Below, one piece after another: positions 59,483-64,000 of a stretch of DNA of 64,000 nt (position 1 is its first letter; each line of letters starts with the position of its first letter). The notes under the pieces were generated by a model. It saw nothing but the letters and a program-made list of their open reading frames with translations. It ran no database searches and was not told the DNA's origin. Position numbers and translations under genes: made by a program. Origin of the DNA: Prorocentrum cordatum. Its lineage: Eukaryota; Sar; Dinophyceae; Prorocentrales; Prorocentraceae. The stretch lies in contig CAUYUJ010009413.1 of the NCBI GenBank assembly GCA_963575745.1, positions 196,001-260,000 of the forward strand, read 5' to 3'.

Positions 59483-60108
59483 GCAAGGTTATCCTTGAGT
59501 TTGTGGCGCCGTCTCCCCTCGCAGGCACTCAACCACGGAGGAACGTCATCATCATTGATCGCGTCGACACCGGACATCAACTCTGATTACTCTTCCTCTG
59601 CGTCCATGAGTGCATCCGGCTGACGTCTGGATCGCTGTCGTTTTGGTGTCGAAACCATATTGTTATTCGTCCGTTTCTCACGAGTTGTCATGCTCGGCCG
59701 ACCCAGCAAAAGCGTTGATGACTTGAGGTTTGTAGTCGTGAGTCACGTATTACCGCGTGGTGCGCTCGGACCTTGCCCGAGCGAAACTTCCATGAGGCAA
59801 CAGGATGGGTGGATGAGCAGGAGGAGTTCCTGCCTGCCTGCAGCGAAGACGTCATGGGAGAGGAGGAACAAGAGGAGGCCCCAGGCATCCGACGCCATTT
59901 TTTTTACAGTCGGCTGGCCCCCGTTGCCTCGGCCTTTTCCCGGATTCACAATCTGATAGAACCGGGTCGCGAACTCAGCCCCCGCAAGCCAGAGGCCGGC
60001 ATTGAGGAACAAACTGGCGGTGCGCACGTGGGGGTGCCGCGAAAAGGAGGGGCTCTCTTCTGCAAAGGCGGAGGGCTTCGAAGAAGGCAGGCGGCTTCTC
60101 GGCGCTGA
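59483..60108 (+). CDS. Weak candidate coding region
   Basis: The best frame, from about 59800, reads ATGWVDEQEEFLPACSEDVM, GEEEQEEAPGIRRHFFYSRL and APVASAFSRIHNLIEPGREL. Acidic and protein-like, but no domain, and the minus strand is open. 59483-59780 shows no clear exon. Confidence 0.2.
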
Positions 60109-60400
60109 CAAACGTTGTGAGGATTATCGAGGGGTCCGGGGCTGGACAAGCGGGGTGTGTGCCCGCGCGCGCCCTCGCTCGAGGATCGGGGACTTGTTGC
60201 GCGCCTGCCCTTTTTCCGGGCCTCTGCAGGGGGAAGCCGCGAGGCAGCCATGCCGGCTGCCCCACGGACCCCTCCCGGGGCCGCTTCTGACGAGGACTGC
60301 CAGGCGCATCCGGCCGCGGTGACGAGGGGAGGATCGCGGCATGCGGCTCGATTCGCTAACTGGAACATCTACATCACCAGGGGCGACGTCGGGGTGGTGT

Positions 60401-60525
60401 GGTGTATACTTTTCCCCCGTTTTCCAAGGGAAACAGCGAACAATGTACACCAGGATCCCGTACACACCAGGATCCGTGTTCCTGCGCGAACTCCAGCGCC
60501 GGGGCGGGAAAAGCGTCGGTGTATA
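60401..60525. repeat. Short inverted-repeat element with GGTGTATA ends
   Basis: GGTGTATACTTTTCCCCCG at the left and CGGGAAAAGCGTCGGTGTATA at the right. Inside, TACACCAGGATCCCG and CACCAGGATCCG repeat. Related hairpins are at 18228-18292. 60109-60400 before it has no identified gene. Confidence 0.6.
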
Positions 60526-60600
60526 GAGCTCGCTTCCCTATCTCTGTTCCCCTCCCGATCTGCAGGGGCCCGCGGCAGCCTCCCAGAGCTCCCCATCGGC

Positions 60601-60730
60601 TTGGCATCGCTCGGACGTGTGTATTTTTCCTTTGGCGAGGACCCTCGAGGAGCATCCTTGATCATTTGGCGAAAGAAATCCACGCACGAAAGCGAAAACA
60701 ACACAGGGAATGGACGTCCGAGCGCTGGCC
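60601..60730 (+). mobile_element. Short TIR element, family B, copy 4
   Basis: TTGGCATCGCTCGGACGTGT at the left, GGACGTCCGAGCGCTGGCC at the right, A-rich interior with CACGCACGAAAGCGAAAACA. Confidence 0.85.
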
Positions 60731-60924
60731 AGTCGGAGCCCGCTCGGGCGCCGAGCGCGGGCCGCCGGGCGGGCTCTATACTCGGGCCGGGGCCGCGCGG
60801 GAGTCTGGCCCGCGCGCGGCGGCCGAGCGGGCCCGCGCCCGAAGCGAGGGGCCCGTTCGGCGGCCGCGTCGGCGCGCCAGAGCGGCAAGAATCGCCATGG
60901 CAGAGCTCGTTTCGACTCCTCCGA

Positions 60925-61120
60925 TTCGATTCGATTCGATTTCGATGGCTTCCGATTCCGATTCGATTCGACCTGGGCTTCCGATTTGGGTTCCGCTTTC
61001 TTGTTGGATGCATTACTGGCCTGCCGATTTCTGCCGATCCGACTTTTCCCGACTCGGCTGCCGATTTCCGCCGATCCGACTCGTGTCGACTTCCGACCCG
61101 ACTTGTCGATTCGATTCTGG
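60925..61120. repeat. Degenerate ATTCGATTCG / GCCGATTTC repeats
   Basis: GATTCGATTCGATTCGATTT at 60929, then CTGCCGATTTC and CCGATCCGACT units. Long frames here are repeat artefacts. 60731-60924 is very GC-rich without features. Confidence 0.8.
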
Positions 61121-61160
61121 GCTCTCCTGCCATGGAGGAAACGGGTGCTGAGATAAGCGG

Positions 61161-61305
61161 CAGGGCTGGACCTAAACGGTGTTTTGGCGATTTCGTGGGC
61201 CGTTTTCGTGTCGACTTCGTCATGCGGTAGAGGCGGATTGAAGACAAACCGAGGGAAGACGAAAACAACACGAAAACGAATAACACCGTTTAGGTTCAGC
61301 CCTGG
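61161..61305. mobile_element. Short TIR element, family I, with 7-bp target duplication
   Basis: CAGGGCTGGACCTAAACGGT at the left and ACCGTTTAGGTTCAGCCCTG at the right are inverted. TAAGCGG precedes it (61154-61160) and follows it (61306-61312). An empty-site-like copy, GCTGAGGTAAGCGGATCTTG, is at 61483. Confidence 0.9.
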
Positions 61306-61319
61306 TAAGCGGGTCTTGA

Positions 61320-61473
61320 GGGGAAAAACACACAAACACAACCAATCGTCGATTCCCCAGAAAATATAAGAAAATATGGGAAGTGGGGGGAAGGCAAACA
61401 CCCAGAACATATGGGGAACTATGGGGAATCCGGTTATTTGTGTCTATTTATTTGTGTGTCCCAGGGCCCGCTC
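61320..61473 (+). mobile_element. Family G, copy 5
   Basis: GGGGAAAAACACACAAACAC, GTCGATTCCCCAGAAAATAT, TTATTTGTGTGTCCCAGGGC and CCGCTCAG. Flanked by a 31-base direct repeat (GAAACGGGTGCTGAG and TAAGCGG(G/A)TCTTGAG), interrupted on the left by the family I element. Confidence 0.85.
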
Positions 61474-61524
61474 AGAAACGGGTGCTGAGGTAAGCGGATC
61501 TTGAGGTTTTTCGCGACGAGCAAA

Positions 61525-61695
61525 AGCGCAGCGTACAAAAGTTTGAGCTCCGTTAGGCCCGCGCCAATTGTCTGGATCGGCGCTGCGCTCCCCTTGGCAA
61601 CGCCTCCTGCGCCGCCCCAGGCGCGCTGCGCGCGCCAGGGAGGGGGGTCAAGCGCCGATCCAGTAAATCTGCGCCGACTTCTGGAAAATATGTTG
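61525..61695. mobile_element. Foldback element, family A, copy 8 (diverged)
   Basis: GTTAGGCCCGCGCCAATTGT and CTGGATCGGCGCTGCGC at the left, GCGCCGATCCAGTAAATCTG and CGCCGACTTCTGG at the right. Outer CATAAACAT arms are lost. Confidence 0.7.
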
Positions 61696-62354
61696 GTGGC
61701 GATGTTCATTGCTCCGGTTTCGCAGTTTCTTCTCCCCAGGTCCCTCCATGGGCCCTGGGACAGAGAGAATTTTGTACAGGATGCAGAATTGGTCCTGGGG
61801 GAAGGCTCCTTGGTCCACGATTCGCTTTCCTGAGGACCCGTCGCCTTGAAGCCAAAAGAAGGTGTCCTCCTAACGGGCACCGCGATGATATCGTATCTCT
61901 CCATGGGGCCGCAAGGCCCTGGAACACCTTGCGAAGTTCACAGAGGACGAAGATTTCGTATAGCAAGTTTTCAGATCGTGCGCTCTCACAGTATTGGTGC
62001 CGTTCGACACATACCGGAGGGCGCTGCCTCCTTTATTTGAAATTTCGTGGATCATTCCTCTTCGTCTTCCCCCCCCCAGCAGTTAGGGGGCCAACGCGCT
62101 GTCCTGTGTTTTTTTCTTGCCCGGCCCGCCTTACGCAGTTCATTCCGCTGCCCCTGTCACGTCCATCGGCATCTAAAGTGTTCGTCAATTGTCATTATTG
62201 GCAATCGCTGGCCCTTTTGGAGAAACTCCTCCTCCTCCTCCTCGTCTGTCAAGAAGGTCCGGGCGTTTAGCTTGAGAACCCTTCTTAACTTATGACCCCC
62301 AACTTACAAGTTTGCACCAGCTACGGCTGGAGGGGCATGCTTCATGTGTGTAGG
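61696..62354. other. No firm gene
   Basis: A minus-strand frame near 61850-61990 (LLYEIFVLCELRKVFQGLAA) is protein-like but isolated. (CTC)n at 62226-62245. No other features recognised. Confidence 0.3.
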
Positions 62355-62725
62355 TCTCGTCCTCGAGCCGCGCACATTCGTCTTGAAGTGTCCAAGAGGT
62401 ACATGGATGGTGGGGGAGTTCGATTTCAAATGCGGTTCTTGCCCAGGCGAGCGAACACTCGCTTCAGACGCTCCCACCAGCGACACGGGTCGATCGGGGG
62501 TGATTTTCACAATGGAGGGCGTTGTTTTTCTATAGTGTGGTCGTCGCCATAGCGCGGCGCACGTTCGTCTTAGAGGTGCAGGACAGCTACACGGATGGAG
62601 GGCGATTAGTTTTCAAGGTGGAGTTCAAAACATAAGTTGTCGATTGTCATGTTTTTGCTCATTGCGTTCAGGTGTCTCAGACTGTTCAACAAGTACAAGG
62701 GTGGGGGGGCGATGCTTTTCAAATT
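62355..62725 (+). CDS. Candidate tandemly duplicated short exons
   Basis: RAAHIRLEVSKRYMDGGGVR then FQMRFL near 62365-62440; RRTFVLEVQDSYTDGGRLVF then KVEFKT and TAA near 62553-62632; and a weaker VQVSQTVQQVQGWGGDAFQI near 62668-62725. They share the pattern V-x5-Y-x-DGG-x3-F and are about 190 and 110 bases apart, in different frames. No family recognised. Confidence 0.35.
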
Positions 62726-62968
62726 ATGTCTCTCAGGCTTCACCACCAAACGTTACCATTGAATGACATTCACAGCCATTTTTGCTCGGCCTGCCGCTCG
62801 AAGCCTTCGGCCTTCAGTACCCTGTTGCGCCAATTTTCGCTTCCAGAAGATTTTCGACGCCGATGCTTTCAGGATGCCAGGGCCGCTCGCAGTTGCTCAG
62901 CTCCTCCGCCGACGTGAACTCCGAGAGGGTTACGTTCGCGAACACGTCATGGGGCCGGCCGGTCGTAC

Positions 62969-63440
62969 ATGCAGCTGCAGGGATGGAAGACGTTCGGCCG
63001 TCGGGGTGGCTTCTCCTCCTCTGACGAGGGGGAGCCGAGCGACGGCGACGCCGCGGACGAGTCCAGAGCGGGGGGCAAGCGCGAGCAGGCGCAGTGCAGG
63101 ACGGAGCGCGAGCACGAGAGGCCAGAGTGGAGGCGCGCCACGGGCGCCGAGGGCCTCGAGCCACTCGGGAGGGCCGCGCGGGGCCGGTGGTCGACCCCGG
63201 CACCAGCGCGCCGCCGCGGCCGCGACCCCACCGCGTGGCAGGGGCTGGCCGTGTCTGGCGAGCGCCGCCGCGCGGCCGCGGCGGTGGCGGCGCCGCGGCG
63301 GCCGCCGGGGATCCGCGAGGCAGTCGACGGACGCGCGCTGAGCGTGGCGCCGTCGGGGTGGCCATCGCGGCAGGCCCAGGGCCACCTCGCCGTGCGTGCG
63401 CGGCCCGCCCGCCCGCCGCCACCCATCGGGAGCTCCTTCT
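62969..63440 (+). CDS. Candidate exon, GC-rich and charged
   Basis: MQLQGWKTFGRRGGFSSSDE, GEPSDGDAADESRAGGKREQ and REHERPEWRRATGAEG, then Ala/Arg/Pro-rich. The first 60 residues are protein-like and acidic/basic alternating. The rest resembles GC-rich LINE-B-type sequence. Family H copy 2 begins at its end. Strand uncertain. Confidence 0.25.
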
Positions 63441-63670
63441 CAAGCAGTGGCGAAGCGTCCTGGCTCGCCTATTGGGCCCACCAAACAATGTTCCAAGAAC
63501 CTTTTGTGGTATGCGCGCACTGGTCTTAGAACATTCCTGGCTGGGACCGTCTTGTTTTAACACATCGGGTTTATGTTCTAAGACCATTGTTTTTGTTCTT
63601 AGAACATTTTTGGGTTCTAAGAACATTTCGTGGTAGGACTATAGGAATGCCGGGACGGTCTGTCCCTGCT
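63435..63670 (+). repeat. Dispersed repeat, family H, copy 2
   Basis: CAAGCAGTGGCGAAGCGTCC ... TTCCAAGAACCTTTTGTGG ... GAACATTTCGTGGTAGGACT ... AGGAATGCCGGGACGGTC. Internal TGTTCTTAGAACA-type palindromes. 63671-64000 after it has no recognised feature. Confidence 0.8.
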
Positions 63671-64000
63671 CAATCCTCCGGGAGGGGTGAGTGACAAGGA
63701 GAGGCGCGCGTCCAGCACAGCAGGGCGTATCCCTGTAGTGCTTTCGTGGGGTGTCCTCCACGTGTGCAATTCGGCCTTCGGTGGCGCGGGCACCCTGCTC
63801 TCGAGTCACCCATGTTATATGAGCATGCTGCGTCGGCGAGTGGCATCCACCGCCTCCCGCACTGTCCCAAGATACAGCTGAGCTTGCCCCAGTGTGCCAT
63901 CAGTCTCTGGTTGCGCGGTCGCCCCGCCATCGCGACATCCAATTATGTAAGTTTGCTGCGTAAGAGGGTATTGCTGCGCAGCGCTGCGACATGCGAATCG

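Noticed and set aside
60157-61286. Frames over 300 residues on both strands
   Set aside because: They cross a family B element and the GATTCGATTCG repeats; both strands are equally open.
1-64000. Spliced-leader RNA gene and telomere repeats expected in dinoflagellates
   Set aside because: I found no spliced-leader-like CCATTTTGGCTCAAG string and no TTTAGGG tandem run on reading either strand.

Overview
This window reads as nuclear DNA of a dinoflagellate. The evidence is a GC-rich background with many short palindromic elements, (GGA/TCC)n and (TG/CA)n tracts, GT and GC splice donors, and three reverse-transcriptase elements. It also holds exons of a protein family that I recall, from memory only, as highly multiplied in predicted dinoflagellate proteomes: a methyltransferase-like domain, then a basic linker, then a transposase-like domain. 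I see no bacterial operon, tRNA, rRNA, spliced-leader RNA or CRISPR array. All homology calls rest on motifs read by eye.

Layout. 1-9.9 kb has no convincing gene and is a mosaic of short inverted-repeat elements, tandem repeats and purine tracts. 9.9-17.2 kb is a nearly complete non-LTR retrotransposon (LINE-1). It has ORF1 with a RanBP2-type zinc finger, ORF2 with endonuclease, reverse transcriptase, zinc finger and RNase H, and a C-terminal ORF displaced at a C9 run. 17.2-24.4 kb is again repeats. 24.4-28.8 kb is a decayed minus-strand LINE (LINE-A) carrying two small inserted elements. 28.8-32.65 kb is a decayed plus-strand LINE (LINE-B) carrying one.

33.3-59.5 kb is the most unusual part. 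Compound palindromic sequences in inverted orientation, each next to a block rich in GCGCGC, lie at about 33.29-33.99 and 58.69-59.48 kb. Between them I count about 58 clusters of a 10-bp repeat, GTAAGATANC, usually three units long and always on the plus strand. I found none outside. Because the unit is 10 bp, three copies put a stop codon in all three plus-strand frames, while the minus strand stays open. Each unit also looks like a GTRAG splice donor, and several predicted exons end exactly at a unit. The same interval holds plus-strand exons of the methyltransferase-like/transposase-like protein, in the order expected for one gene. My working hypothesis is a roughly 26-kb transposon with a many-exon gene and a phased stop/donor cassette.

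At least ten families of short inverted-repeat elements (labelled A to P here) are scattered through the window. Some are inserted into the LINEs, and one (61.16-61.31 kb) has a clean 7-bp target duplication. 59.5-64 kb holds more of these elements plus a few weak exon candidates.
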